64,000 bases of DNA from Hibiscus mutabilis (GCA_019671005.1 CM033744.1:7406208-7470207); one strand, 5' to 3'. Shown: positions 22,596 to 35,839, counted from the stretch's first letter. Made by a program: numbers and translations. The notes: a model not told the origin generated them from the letters alone.

Positions 22596-22979
22596 TATTT
22601 TAGGGTTTTAAGTTTTAGTGTTTTGGATTTTAGGTTTAAGGTTTATGATTTAAGGCTTTAGTTTTTAGATTTAAGGTGTAAGGTTAAATTATTTTTAACT
22701 AAAAATATGGTCAAATTAAAATAATATGTAAATATTGAGGGTTAAATTTATTGTTATTTTTTTGAATTAGGACTAAATTATTTGAATGTGCAAATGTAGA
22801 TGACTAAATGTGTTATTATACAAGAAAAATTTAACTGCCGCGTCATCTCAACAATTAAGAGTTCAATGGCCAAATTAAAACAAAATATAAAGTTTAATAG
22901 TAACATTGAAGTAATTAAAAATTTAATTACTAAATTAAATAATTAACTAAAATTTAGTGACCATTTGTGAACTTTACCT
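22596..22979 (-). repeat. Right terminal inverted repeat of the Pack-MULE
   Basis: Inverted partner of 20122-20475; the captured cyclin starts directly at its inner edge. Confidence 0.85.
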
Positions 22980-22988
22980 TAATTTATT

Positions 22989-23466
22989 GATTAAAGAATA
23001 TAACTTATTATATTTTGGACTCATTGCTCTAAACATCTTCAAATTATAAAATATTTTTATGCAGTTGTATTTAAATTTTAAATTATTTTAATTGAACCTT
23101 CAAATCAAATGTATCATTTCAATCCAGTCTTTCAATTAATTAAGCAGACTCAAAAGTCAAAATACAATATAGCATCAGTACAACTTTCATGATTTAAATT
23201 TGTCGAACACTTTCGATGTAACATAAATGCTAATTAAGCAGTTAAAGTGAACTTCCACATACCTCAGTCATTGACATGACAATTTAGACAATTATATGTT
23301 CATTCTCAATTCAATTTACACACTTCGCAAGAGTTATCTTATAACTTATAACTTAACACAATTTCACATTTATAGATAACAAATTTCAATTTCGAATTAT
23401 GATTTCGATTACACTCGCTTAATCCAAGTTTTTCGAACATCAGCTCAAGCAATTCAACAATCCTCC
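22989..23466. other. Intergenic, nothing recognised
   Basis: AT-rich sequence with no supported feature. Confidence 0.5.
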
Positions 23467-24640
23467 TTGTAACGATTTAATTTTTTAATTAGTAAATCGG
23501 GTCTCGAACTTGGGTTATGTGCCTTTATTTTAGATGTCCAAGATAAGGATATTAAGTTGGGCCCATTATATTAGGAAAGAAAGTTTGAATTTTAAATAGT
23601 GAGGAATGAAATAAAGTAGAAATAGAAAGTGGAAAAGTGAAAAGTGGATGGAGAGAGAGAAGAGGAAAGGAGAGAAAAAGTTAAGGGTGAGTTAATCTCC
23701 GGTCTATGAAGATTCGATCGTCCGTTGTTGACACCTCCACCGCATTGTGTTCATCTCGTCGAGATGAATTCGTCAGTACCAGTGGCACTACCATCGAAGC
23801 CTCCGTCGGATGGGGTAAGAGAGAGGAAGTTTTGGATTTTCCAGTTGAGGAGGTTCGAGAGCTTAGAACGAGAAATCGAGGCCACCATCGTGCTCAACGA
23901 CATCAAGAGAGTCGGGATAGGACATTACAGTCGTTGTCCGGCCACCGAAAGTCGCAACATGCGCCACCGCCTGCATGTGGGTGACGTCCAGCCAAAGGGA
24001 GCTATTATAACAACAAGGCTCAAGCTGTTAGGCCAACCATTTGAGCTGGCCTACTGAGCCAAGCCGCGACCCAACGAGTCGGCCTACTTGTGAACCAAGC
24101 CGGTTCGTCAAGCCCGTCTGTCATCTGTTTGACCGAGCCACTATTGACTGTAGGTTGAGCCGCCAACCGTTTGACTTTTGACTTTTTGACCATATTTGAC
24201 TTTTTTTGGGGGACCCTACTTGGGGATTTCTTGACGTTATGAGTTCGCTGGCGTAGTTCGTTTCGCCAGATTTGAACTCGATAAGCTAGTTTTACACGTT
24301 TTATCCCTTAAAGTAGTCCGATAGTGTGAAATAGCTTATGCAGTCGTATTTGTTTTATCTGAGGATTTGATAGACTTAAATATTAGAATTAAAGAGATGA
24401 TTGGAGGAGCTTGGATGAAGATTATCGCTTTGGCTCAAGGTTAGTACACCTCGAACTCCTATTGCTTCATGAGCATTATAAATGTGATTGCCTTGCGTGT
24501 TAGTATCTACAAGATAAGTATACGATGAATAAGCACAAGTAAAGATTAATATTATGAGACTTAATAATTATGAGATGCATGATGATGTTACGGATATGAT
24601 GAGACTCATGGAGGCTTAGAGATCTGTCGAAACCATTTTT
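23467..24640 (+). mobile_element. Probable truncated Ty3/gypsy-type LTR
   Basis: Starts TGTAACGATTTAATTTTT and contains a G+C-rich, CpG-rich leader-like part (about 23690-24180) followed by repeated 'tttgac' phrases. This layout resembles long LTRs of plant Ty3/gypsy elements. Two overlapping frames (23706-23984, 23725-24057) have no recognisable domain and are better explained by the local composition. No partner LTR or end was found. Confidence 0.4.
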
Positions 24641-24786
24641 AAACCGGGTAAAAATAGCTTGACGATTAATCTTTGAAATTGGGGTTTTCGTTCAAATTTG
24701 ATTTTGAAAAGACTGACCAATCACTTCGAGGTAAACCAGAACCATAGATTCATTCTTTTCAAAATTAGGATTCGGGATTCTGTTAC

Positions 24787-27700
24787 TGTAGTGACCTTTT
24801 TCTCGCTTAAAATTTGATTTTCCCACTTTTTGAAAAATTTAATTAAAAGTGGAAATTACCCCAAAACCTCGTATTTTAAAATTTTCCATTTTTGTTGAAA
24901 AATTACTTTAATAGGGAAAATTCCATTTTAAAAAAACTCGTGTTTGATAAAAAAATATGAAGTCGCCATCGGTCATTCAAAAAGGGTAGACTGGATACCG
25001 AAAATAAAACCAGAGATTCGAAATCTGTTTGGGTTCGGGAGTCAATTACGCGTGGGGAAGGATTAGCACCTCACGACGCCCAAAATTGGTACCTAAAGGG
25101 TTCGTATCGTAAATGCAATAAAGTCTAAAAATTTGATTTATTTTCAAAAATCGATCCCTAAATGTACGCATAATAATATTTTAAAATGCCCAGTATTCAC
25201 GGTACCTAAGGAGATGACACCCGAAGATCTGAGATGACACTCCCAACTAGATACCGAAACTATAAGGCCTAAATCTATATGCAACATAATAAAATGCATG
25301 AACATGACATTAATTCGAATACATAAAAAAATCTCACAATGTGCGGTACCAAAAGAGATGACACCCGAAGCCTAGAATGCCACTCCTAACGGGATACCGA
25401 GACCCTGAAAACTAGATCTAACAAGACATACAAAAATATTTATTATAAAAACATGCCAATATTTAAAATAATAATCAATAAAACTATATATTACCCTATA
25501 TCTAAACCAACATTAAATTGAAATAAATACAAAGATAAAGATCGAATTTCACCCCACTAGAAGCTCGGATGAAGAACTTCGACCGACCCCCACCAAGATC
25601 TCCATGCCATCTAATCATGGTCTAAAAAACAATCCGATCGAACCTCAAAAGAAGTTTTGATCGAATGATTAATCAAATCATCTGAGAAATAAAAATTCTT
25701 GGTGAGAGCACTGTTCTTAAGGGGGCACTGCCACCCGCCCAATCTTCTCATTTTTTTGCCATTGCCCCTCACATCCTTTTATAGGCAATTGGTGACGGAC
25801 ATGGCACAATGTGAGAGCCATGCTCACTTTTTTTAATTTTTTCTTTTTTAATTATTATATATATTACTTTTACTTTTTTTGACTTTTTATTAATTTTATA
25901 TTAATAATATTACTATTAAAATAATACTAAAACCCGAACAAAAATTAATGATTACATTTATGTGTGGGGAAGGATTAGTACCCCCATAAACGCCCGTTAT
26001 TGGTACCTTTAATTTTACGTGGCATATTGGGATTTCGAATAATATTTTAAATTCAATTTAACCATTAATTATTAACTGGATTTAAAATCCAAATTTAGAT
26101 ATTCCTTTTATAAGGAAATATATTTTTATCCGAATATGAGATTAAAAGCACCCCTATACGTTCAGGGCACCCCTATTCACATTTAAAAAATATATTTCTA
26201 ACATAAAAGGTTTTTAATGCATTATCGATTATTTTCTTGTTTATTTTAAGTTCTAACTTAAAAGGTTCTAATTAATTGTGTGTTATTTAATTCTATGAAT
26301 ATTATTTAATAAAGGCTTACATGGGATAACACCCAATTACTTGAGCACCATCCATATTTATGCCCCAAAATTATATATAATATTCATAGTCCAATTAATT
26401 AATCTAATTGTTTAAGTTCTAATCCTAATTAAGGTTCTAATTAATTAATATAGGTTATTTGTCAATTTTCTAGGGCTTTTAATGGATATAGGGTTTTATA
26501 CTTAAAAGTCCATCTTGGATAACACCCCATTACATTGAGACACCATTCAAATTAGGACTTCAAAATTTCCCACTCAATACACATTAATTTTCTACAATTT
26601 CCTTTCCTAATTAAATTATTAAAACCTAATTGTGAACATAAAGGTTAAGGCTATATTCGCTAATTAAACTAATTTAAGTGTAGAGGTCTCCTAAAATGAA
26701 TCTAATATGCATTAATTAAATCAACAATTAATAATTAAAAAAAATAAATGCATTTAAATAAACAAAATGGACTAAATTAAAAAGGAATTAAACTTGCAAA
26801 TGTAAAAAAATGACTCAATTGAATTTTATTGAAAATGAAGAGCCGGATTACAAGATGATCAAAAGAAGGGCGTGGGCCTCTTTGGGGATTCGCATGCTCC
26901 GAGGCCAGAACCGCATGCCTATTTAAAAGCTCGTTCAACTACCATTTCCTTTTTCTTTATTTTTCAAAATTTTACTCTCTCTAGCTTTTCCCACCCTGCT
27001 CACAAACACTCTCTAGCCCGAAAATAATCACTCAAATGGATCAAAATCCATGTGTTTGGATGAATATTCATCCTTGTTCTTTAGGTTTACGAAGAACACA
27101 ATAAATCTTACCATGAACCGTCCTTGTCTCTGCCACTCAATACTTAGCCACCATACCTCGATCACTCAAAGTCGTTTGTCGGCCATCGTCTACCCTCGAC
27201 CGACCGTCGCTAGGTGATTTTTGGCTGTCAGCCAAAACCCTAAAATATAAAAAAAATCCTATTTTTCATCATAAATTCCTAGATCTATCTGATCCAATAA
27301 GATACCCCTCTTCACTAGCCTAAATCTAATCCTAGCTACTCGAAACCCCCTCTCTCTTCGACTCTACCATGAAAATTAAGCTCCAGCCACTGATCTCATT
27401 TTTTTATTTGAGTTTATATAAATGTTTAATACTGTCACTGTTTTTGTTTTGTTTTGTTCTTGCTGATAATGAAAGAACGAAAGGATTATACCTCCTTAAT
27501 GGTTGTTATGGCGGTGTCGATCGATAAGCTTTTTGACGAATGATGAGCTCCATGGCATTCGATGAGTTTCTCGATGATAGAAGTACTTTTCAGTGACCTT
27601 TTATGTTTGGCGGTTCAACTCTCGAAAGGTCTTCTCTCTCCTCCTTTATTACTTTTAATTATGGTCATTATATTTTATTAAATGGATGTAATTAATTGTC

Positions 27701-28189
27701 ACTAAAACTCTAAAAATTTCTCTATTGGTATTTATAGGATCTGACTCGCTAATTTCATGGCTGACGTCATCTCTATGACATCAGTGCCAACTAGTGCCAA
27801 CTAAGGAGGGAGAAAGCACAATTTGCGTGGTGTTGGTTCAGACCAATAAGGAGTTGCCATATGGACTCATTTGGGGGGGGGATGGGTTTCTGATGTAATT
27901 TTGGTTTGTTAGGCTGGTATTGAGCTATAAAAGAGGTTCAGGCTTTGTAAATGGGTTGTCATCTAGGTGCAAACAACTACGTATGGGTTGTATCAGATTG
28001 TAATTTTGGGCTTAAGAACTGTAATGGTCTTTCGGGAATATAGATGGGCTTTGTATATGAGAAAAGATTTTAAATGGACAATTATGGACTATTTATTATT
28101 ATTTTTTGAGTTTATTTATTTATTTTTGTCTTCTTTGTAGTGAGATATATTTATATATGGGTATATGCGGGTAAAATTTGGGTCTTATA
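24787..28189 (+). mobile_element. Probable Tat/Ogre-like solo LTR
   Basis: The stretch at about 24958-25110 (GAAGTCGCCATCGGTC, then GGTTCGGGAGTCAATTACG, GGGGAAGGATTAGCACC and ACGCCCAAAATTGGTACC) is a signature I associate with LTRs of Tat/Ogre-type plant elements. Part of it recurs at 25960-26010. Short direct repeats with 'gagatgacacccgaag' lie at 25210 and 25350. Both ends (TGTAGTGACC at 24787; GGGTCTTATA at 28189) are tentative, and no target duplication was seen. No protein-coding capacity. Confidence 0.5.
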
Positions 28190-29073
28190 AGATCGTGTAA
28201 GGTCATTTAAGATGCTCGTATGATTATTGGTGATTGTTTGATTAATTGTAATGTCTTGTATGTTTGTTCAAATAGATTGATGTGAATTGATGTGAATTAT
28301 GCTTATGGGATAAATACTTGATTAAATGGTTATACGCTGATAACTAATATTAATTAAATGATGCGTTAGTAAACAAACCCTAATGACCTTCATAAGTTTT
28401 AGAGACCGAATAAAGTGTTGTAAAATTGTAATTCGAGGAAATTGTACGAACCCATGAATAAGGTATCAATACGATATTTAGTTGTACCAGTATGTGATTG
28501 GGGGTCATATCGGTACGGGTTGACCCGTATCGATACTTGTAGAAATCTAGAATTTCTAGTAAGAAATATCAGTATTGGTACGCGTATGAGTACCGATACC
28601 CAGGGGTATCGTATTGATACTCATGTTCGAGTATCGGTACCCACTGAATGGAATAATCTATACCGGTAATAAAGATGGAAATTGACATAAGATGATAATG
28701 AGATAATATGAGTTAATAAAGATAAATAATGAGGATGATTAATATAAACCTTTATAATGTATTAACAAGTTGGTAAACTTAAACGATGACTTGATAATTG
28801 ATAGAAACCATAGAGTTTGGTAATCATGATAATGTTGTGTGTTGTGTGGTAATCATGTCCATGTTGTGTGTTGATTGGACACTTTGTTGGTTGAGTTACC
28901 TTATTTGTTGGGATTTGGATACCCAGAGAAAAAAGTGATGCGACATCATGGTTAGAGATGCCAAATGTACGTTCTTGAAGCTGTTTGGCACCAGGTCTCA
29001 TCCGAATATACTCGATGAGAGATTCCGAGCATGGGTGTACATTCCAGAAGCTGTATAGCATCGGGGCTCACCA
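28190..29073 (+). mobile_element. Left half of an older LTR split by insertion
   Basis: Carries a cluster of GTAYCGRTAC palindromes and, near its right end, two repeats of the type 'gtgtacattccagaagctg'. The same phrases continue at 49475 after the inserted element, so the two pieces were once adjacent. The left boundary is not defined. Confidence 0.6.
28463..28640. repeat. GTAYCGRTAC palindrome cluster (oldest LTR)
   Basis: Copies start at 28463, 28484, 28507, 28527, 28572, 28590, 28611 and 28631; several have lost one or two bases of the consensus, mainly at the central CpG. Most neighbours within a pair are 20-21 bp apart. Confidence 0.85.
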
Positions 29074-32000
29074 TGACACCCTAAAAATGGGCCTAAATGT
29101 GAATTGGGTTAGACCGGAGGTTTGAGAGAACCTGTTTAGGCAATTTGAATAGTTTCGGGAAAATAAATTAAAAATTGATTTTTTGAGGTAAAATAAAATA
29201 TGAAAAATGATATAAATTACTTAATTAATATTTTAAGTAAATTGGTGAAGTCAGTTTGAGGAAATTAAATCTGCTTTTTAGACATTTTAGTCTACTGACT
29301 AAATTGAAAGTTTTCAATTTTGTTTTTGGTGACTAAATTGAAAAGGGATCAAAGCTTAGAATCTTTAAGGAGCTATTTGACTATTATTTTTCAAAAAAAT
29401 TCTCTCTTAATTTAGGCTATTTTTAAAGTATTTTAAAAGGTTTAATAATTGGATAAATGAGGTTTTAATTAAAAAGATCTTTATTTTCTAAAACCACTTT
29501 CTCACGTGACTACTTTTCTCAAGAACTTTTCTCTCAACTTTCTCAGCAACAAAAATGAGATTGCTTCTACTAAATCTCCAGGAATCAATCTTTAATGATT
29601 TCCTTTTTGATTTCTATGATTTATTCAAATACCTTTGCAAATTTTCTTTGGATTTCATCAAAGCTTGGCCAATTAAGGAGAAATTAGCAATTAGAGGTGA
29701 TTTTCGATTCTCTCCTCCAATTAAAGGTTTTTTTTAATGAAATTTCCAAGTTCTTGATCCTTTGTTGTTGATTTATATTGTGGAATTCTGATTTAAACAT
29801 TTATTTGTTAATTAAATTGATTTTTCTTGGAAATCTAATGGAAGATGAATTGGATCTGTTTTGGTGATGGATTTAATTGATTTACATCTTAAATTATATG
29901 TGTTTTAAAGTTGAAAGGATTGATTAATCAGTGAAATCCCAAAACTATAAGGATTTCTAGTTTTTAGGTTGTTTATAGTTGGTTTTTGGTGCGATCTGGT
30001 TGTTGTGATGTTGCTGGAGATATAAAGACGTGATTAGGTTGTTGTTGGATGTTAATTGATGTTAGTAATGTGTTAGAATTGTTAGATCTTGGTTGGCCTT
30101 TGTTTGAGTAAGGTTTGGTGGTGTTCTTGTTGAGTTTGTTGGATTCTAGAAGGTTTTGATACATAAATGTGTTCTTAATCCTATGTTTTGGTTGGGTAAA
30201 GCAGGGGAGCTGAATCCTTTACCTATCGAAGAAGGAACGGGTGTTGCGGAGGCTTGATTCGCACATCGACAATCGAGCGTCGGGCTGTTGGTGAGTGGAA
30301 AAGTATTTTACTGCTATTAAAAGGTTTGGAAAAGAGTTGAAGGAGTTTAGATAAGGTTTAACACACCTATCTAAGCTCAGAAGTAAGTATCGGTTGAGCT
30401 ATATCCCATTTTTGATATTTTAAAATGAAATCTCATGGACATGTTTATGGTTTTATACTCACTATATTATGCACGCTTTGAAAGTGAAAGGTGATGCAAA
30501 TAATCTTTGATGATGACTTTTGAGAATAGTATATGATTTATGCAAGTGTTTTGAGATTATAGAAATACATGGTTTAATGTATTTGTGTTGGAATGATTTG
30601 ATGCATATGTAAAACAGTGAGGTAATGTTGGTTATTGAATATATTGGCAAGTGGTTGTGTTTAAAATGTTATCGGATATAGTTGACCGATCATAGGATTG
30701 AAAGTGCACTATAAAAAGTCACCTCATGTGTGTCGAGGGGTGTTAAAGTATTCGTAATCTCCACCATGACAACCGCAGCAGTTGAGGTGGGTAAATGTTC
30801 AGTTACTCCGATTTAAACCGTTAAGGTGGGCAAGTGTGTTATTGCTCTGGTTGAGGTATGTATGTGAAGTGGTTGTGTGAACCACTTGAGAATCCGTGTG
30901 TCCGCTGTGTTTTATGAAACGTAAGGTTTCTAGTTTTGAGTCACTTGAAAGCTAATATATGAGATAATGTATTATGAGAAATGGATTATTTTGTATAATG
31001 TGATTTATATATGTGTTACTCTTTAAGCTTGTTATAAAGGAGTTGTGGTGTGAAGCTTAAATTGAGGTAGAGATTGAATCCATGATACATGTGTTGAAAA
31101 TGATTTAAATGTGCATGTTTTGGGAAGACATGAGAAGCATGAGATGTTTTATCAAGAGATGTTTACATGTGTTTTAGACAAAATAGTTTTAAATGCATTG
31201 ATGAGTGTTTTGTGGCTTCCCTCACTAAGCTTATTGCTTACGCTCTCTTTCCTCATCAATGTAGAGAAATAACTTTCTTGGGCAGAACACGAGCAATGAA
31301 TGATCTAATGATTTGATACAATTCAAAGTATGGTTTTTAATACATTTTAAGTAGTAATAAAAAGGCAATGTGACCAAGTGGTTTTGGGAGTTGTGTTTTG
31401 AGATACTCCTTGATGTAAAAGTTTGGATTATTGTTTTGGACTTGTATGCCGCTTTTTACTTGTGTTTGAGGGGTTTGGGAAACTCTGAGCATGCTTGGGT
31501 AGAGATCATGCCCTTAGGGAATGTTTGAGTATGTCATGCTTGGAGCGCCCTTTTGTTATGTTGCTATGTGTGATGGATGAGAGTCAATGATGTTATATGA
31601 TGATTATAGGTTGAATTAAGGGTGTTAGGTTGAGCCAAAGTGTCATATGTTAGACCTAAATGTCATTGCAGGTCTCACCATACCGGTACGGTACCTCAGG
31701 GTGTCGATACGCGATGACCTGTATAGGCTCAAATTGTGCAATTTTTCCTTACCGTACCGATACACCTAATAACCTTATCGGTACACGTAGTTATGAAATA
31801 GGGAGGGTTTCGGTACGCGGGTCACTGTTCTGGTACGTTTCTTAGCTACTAGAATCTAGATTTTCAAAATTAAACAAGTCGTACCGATACGCTTGAGGAT
31901 CGTATCGGTACGCAAATGCTCTTCAGAACCGTATCGATACGTGGACTTCTGTACCAAAAAACTGGACGTTATTTCAGTGGGAAATGATGCTTGATGTTTG

Positions 32001-32390
32001 AATCTTTGTAGTTTGGTCAATGTTTGTGATTTATACAATTAAATGAGTATGGACGATCATTTTGAGCTGTGATTTGATATGAAGGCATGTAATATGACTA
32101 ATAGAGTATTGGTAACTTAAATTTTGTGAAAGCTCGTATGAAAAGTAGAAATTATATTTTAGTCCCTATAATGCGGTTTTGAGCAATTGGATGTCGAAAT
32201 GATGCCCTATTGAGTTGAGATTTTAACTATGACTTGTATGCGCACCGTAGAACCTAAAATGCACTTAAAAAGATAAAAGAAAAAATTAAATAATTAGATT
32301 CGAATGTTTTTTTATCGAGTTTATTCTAGTAAACCCTAATGTAGCTCGGTCGATTTGGTTTTGTGACTAGACCGGGTCAAGAATGTTACA
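29074..32390 (+). repeat. 5' LTR of the outer element
   Basis: About 3.3 kb, unusually long. Similar along its length to 46139-49474. It starts TGACACCCTAAAAATGG, two bases shorter at the tip than the 3' copy, and ends GAATGTTACA just before the primer site. Small frames in it (29555-29737, 30462-30650, 31660-31845) are recurrent in both LTRs but show no domain. Confidence 0.88.
31680..31960. repeat. GTAYCGRTAC palindrome cluster (outer 5' LTR)
   Basis: Five pairs, starts at 31680/31701, 31754/31775, 31807/31827, 31881/31902 and 31931/31951: every within-pair distance is 20 or 21 bp. Some copies are degenerate (for example GTTTCGGTAC). Confidence 0.9.
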
Positions 32391-32395
32391 TTTGG

Positions 32396-32408
32396 TGGTA
32401 TCAGAGCC
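32396..32408 (+). promoter_or_regulatory. Primer binding site (tRNA-iMet type)
   Basis: TGGTATCAGAGCC, six bases after the 5' LTR, complementary in the usual way to the 3' end of initiator tRNA-Met. Confidence 0.88.
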
Positions 32409-32597
32409 AGGTTATGATTGTTGAGATGTGGGTTATGTTTTTTTTTATGATTGAATATGTTGTTTGAAATGCACAATGAATGGATTTGAGGAATTGTGCA
32501 TGATATGTGTATGTTTGGGAGTTAAACCTTGGGACACGTTGCCTTATTACTACTTGAGTTAAATTATTTTGGTTTTATACAAGAGTGACTTGGATTC

Positions 32598-33592
32598 TTG
32601 CTGCGAGCTGGTCTAATTGTTTTGTTTTGGTGCATTATCATGTTTAGACTTGTATTATCGAGTATAGGACCAAGCCGAGAGACTATAGCTCACATTGGTA
32701 GCGTTGTGGATACGTATGATGAAGAGTTACCTCCTCCTCCACCGATTCCTTCTGCTGGTGTTGGAGTAGAGGGAGGTGCGCCTCATGCACCACAAGTACC
32801 TATTTTTGGTGATATAGCACCGTTGGTGCAAGAGATAAAAGAAGCTTTTCAAGCGGCCTTGGCTGGAGTGCATGTACCTACACCGGCGCCTACAGCTACT
32901 AACACTAGGTTACCTTTGGAGTGTTTACGTAGCCTGGGTGGTGTTGAGTTTATAGGTTTGGTTCCTGAAGCAGCCAATGAATGGTTTGCAAGTACTGAAA
33001 GAATCCTTGGCCAAATGAAGTATACCGACGTACGTAAGCTGTGATGTATCGTATCGTTACTTCATGGTGATATATATAATTGGTGGATAACTTTGATCGC
33101 GGGTATAGAACATGCTAATGTTACATGGGGATTCTTCTGTGAAGCTTTTAAGAAGAAGTATTTGGGAACTCGATACAATGATGCAAAGAAGATGGAGCTT
33201 ATGGTTTTGGAGCAAAGAAACATGTTTGTTTCCAAGTATGAGATCCAGTTTGTTCGGTTGAGTAAATAAGCTCCTGAGTTGGTTCTAGATGAGCGAGAGA
33301 GGTGCGATTGATTCTATTTCAGGTTGATCAAGGAAGTGAAGATGTACGTGTTGGCCACTGATTATATATAGTTTGATGTGCTAGTGTCGCGGGATAAGGA
33401 TATAGAACAGAATTTGCGTTTGTTTGTTCTTTTTAGGGGTTTTTCGTATGGTAAGAGGAGTACGGAGTCTGATGCTGGCTGAGATTCTTATAAGAGGCAT
33501 AGAGACATGAGGTAACACCCAGATCAGAGGCGTGGAAGATTTGGTGCTAGACGTGGATTTTAGGGTCAGAATGCTCATGCTGGAGTTTCTAA
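32598..33592 (+). pseudogene. gag of the outer element (broken)
   Basis: Starts with about 150 codons open (a proline-rich stretch, then ANEWFASTERILGQM typical of Ty3/gypsy gag) and is closed by a stop at 33042-33044. Similarity continues in other frames with WGFFCEAFKKKYLG and MVLEQRNMFVSKYE, interrupted by several stops up to the zinc knuckle. The protein would form the virus-like particle; this copy cannot make it. Confidence 0.8.
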
Positions 33593-34180
33593 GTGTACGA
33601 AATATGGCCGGAGGCTTTTGGGAGAGTGTTGAGGTGTATCGGCACTTGTTGGAGTTGTGGATCGAGGGATCATCTTCATAGAGATTGTTCGCAGTTGGCC
33701 AAAGAGCGTCAGGCTAATGTACCTATTGCTGGAGCACAGAGAGGTCGTGGGTGTAACCATGTGCATTTCCAACGCAGGGATAATAGACAGAAAGTGGTAG
33801 CGCATACCGTGGTAGTTCAGACATGGGATGGTGGACCGACGAGAGTTTTTGCAAACCGTATTGAGAGGAATGATACCAACGTGATCGCATGTACTTTTAC
33901 CTTGGAGTCAATACTTTTGTTATCTTTGATTGATATCGGTTCCACGCATTCTTACATTTTGCACGAACATGCATGTTTATTAGATTTACCTGTTGAGTTG
34001 TTAGATGTTGGTATGCGGGTAACCAGTTCTTTTGGTGAGACGGTTGTGGCTAGAAAGTTGTATAGGAGTTGCCACTTAATGGTTTAAGGGCATGTGTTTG
34101 AGGCTAATCTGATGGAGTTACCGTTTCACAGTTTTGACGTTATTCTGGGTATGGATTGGTTTTCTCAATAGAAAGATGTA
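33593..34180 (+). pseudogene. gag zinc knuckle and aspartic protease of the outer element
   Basis: CWSCGSRDHLHRDC (33647-33688) is a C-x2-C-x4-H-x4-C knuckle. About 80 codons later LIDIGSTHSYI marks the protease active site, with Ile where the usual Asp-Thr/Ser-Gly has Thr or Ser, so activity is doubtful. The frame is closed by TAA at 34085-34087, but the protease tail (DVILGMDW) continues after it. Confidence 0.8.
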
Positions 34181-35280
34181 GTGGATTTTGAGGCTAAGCG
34201 GGTTTCTTTGAAACTTGTCGAGGATTACGAAGTTGTAGTTGTGGGAGAGAATGTTAAGTTCTTGTCAAATATGGTTTTAGCGTTGGAAGCGCGGAAGTTG
34301 TTGGAATGTGAAGGTCAAGCATACCTAGCCTATGTTATGAACCCGAATATGAAGGAAATGCATACTCAGGATATTTGCACAATTTGCAACTTTCCAAGAG
34401 TGTTTTCGAAAGAGTTGCTTGTTTTGCTACCGGATAATGAGGTAAAGTTTTGCATAGAGATGTACGCGGATACGGCTCCGGTGTCGATTGCTCCGTATCG
34501 TATGGCACTGAAAGAATTGAAGGAGTTGAAGATGCAGATGCTAGAGTTGTTGGATCTTGGGTTCATTCGTTCAAGTGCATCACCATGTGGTGCACTAGTG
34601 TTGTTTATGAAAAAGAAGGACGGCACGATGAGAATCTGCATAGATTATCGGCAACTAAACAAGTTGATGATCAACAAGTATTATTTGCCCAAGATTGATG
34701 ATTTGTTTGACCAATTTCGAGGTGCTATAGTGTTTCCCAAGATTGATATGCGGTCGGGATATTATCAATTGAAGGTGAAGGATAAGGATGTGTCGAAGAC
34801 TGCTTTTTGTACTTATTATGGGCATTACAAGTTCCTGGTAATACCGTTTGGTTTGAAAAATGCACCGGAAGCGTTCATGGATATGATGAATAGGGTGTTT
34901 CATGAATTCGTGGACCAATTCATGGTAGTATTCATCGATGACATTCTTGTGTACTCTCGTACTGAGGAAGATCACGATTGATATCTTCGAATTGTGTTGC
35001 AAGTTCTGTTGGACAACAAACTTTATGCCAAGTTAAGTAAGTGTGAGTTTTGGATCAAGCAGGTGGTTTTCCTTGGTCATGTTATTTTGGTCGAGTGTAT
35101 TTGAGTAGATCCACAGAATGTCAAGGCCATTGTGAATTGGAAGCCACTGAAATCTATTTCGAAGGTTCATAGTTTTCTAGGGTTGGCAAGATATTATCGA
35201 CGGCTTATGGATGGGTTTTCGAGGAATTATCCCCTTTGACAAAGTTGTTGCAAAAAGATGTGAGTTTTTAGTTGACGAAA
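34181..35280 (+). pseudogene. Reverse transcriptase of the outer element
   Basis: A 266-codon open segment holds RT motifs in order: GFIRSSASPCGALVLF, RICIDYRQLNK, PKIDMRSGYYQ, PFGLKNAPEAFMDMMN and the catalytic FIDDILVYS. It is ended by TGA at 34979-34981; thumb sequence (CEFWIKQVVFLGH, FLGLARYYRR) follows with further stops. Confidence 0.9.
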
Positions 35281-35760
35281 GTTAGGCAACAAAGTTTCGA
35301 TAAGCTGAAAGAGGCTTTGACACACGCTCCAATCTTGATTCAACAAGAGTTAGGGAATGAGTTTGTTGTGTATAGTGATGCGTCCTACGTGCTTTTTGGG
35401 ATGCGTGTTGATGTAGGAAGGAAGGGTTGTCACATATGCATATAGGCAGTTGAAGGTGCATGAGCGCAATTACCCTACGCACGATCTTGAGTTGGTTGCG
35501 GTGGCGTTTGCCTTGAAGATTTGGCGACACTATCTCTATGGTGAGAAGTGTGTTGTATACACTGATCACAAAAGTTTGAAATTCCTGATGTCTCAAAAGG
35601 AGTTAAATCTTAAGCAGCGAAGGTGGTTGTAGTTGTTGAAGGATTATGATCTGACCATTGAGTACCATTCGGGAAAAACGAATGTGGTAGCAGATGCTTT
35701 GAGTAGAAAAGTCGCTATGGAGCTGAGGGCGATGTTTGCACGGTTGAGTGTGTCGCGAGA
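35281..35760 (+). pseudogene. RNase H of the outer element
   Basis: Recognisable pieces: VVYSDAS, the NYPTHDLELVAVAFALKIW helix, YTDHKSLKFL and NVVADALSRK. Stops and at least one shift interrupt the frame. Confidence 0.82.
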
Positions 35761-35839
35761 TGGTGGGTTATTAGCGGAGTTGCAAGTGAAGCCTTCGATG
35801 TTGTAGTAGATTAAAGAGAAGCAACCGTATGATGATGCG

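Larger units (their letters stand above)
20122..22979. mobile_element. Pack-MULE-like element with captured cyclin gene
   Basis: Long imperfect terminal inverted repeats lie at about 20122-20475 and 22596-22979. The left end is GGGTAAAGTTCACAAAT and the reversed right end AGGTAAAGTTCACAAAT. Flanks TAGTTTATT (20113-20121) and TAATTTATT (22980-22988) match at 8 of 9 bases, as expected for Mutator-type insertion. No transposase is present. Between the TIRs are parts of a D-type cyclin gene on the minus strand, plus three younger MITEs. The near-telomere-like phrase 'aaccctaaacc' at 20420-20432 belongs to the TIR and is not a telomere. Confidence 0.85.

Noticed and set aside
23706..24057. Two overlapping Arg/Ser-rich frames as a possible gene
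   Set aside because: No domain, two frames equally open, G+C-rich composition explains them, and the surroundings are LTR-like.
29074..29080. 5-bp target duplication for the outer element
   Set aside because: The bases outside the two LTRs (CACCA-like and CTTAG) do not match; boundaries have decayed.
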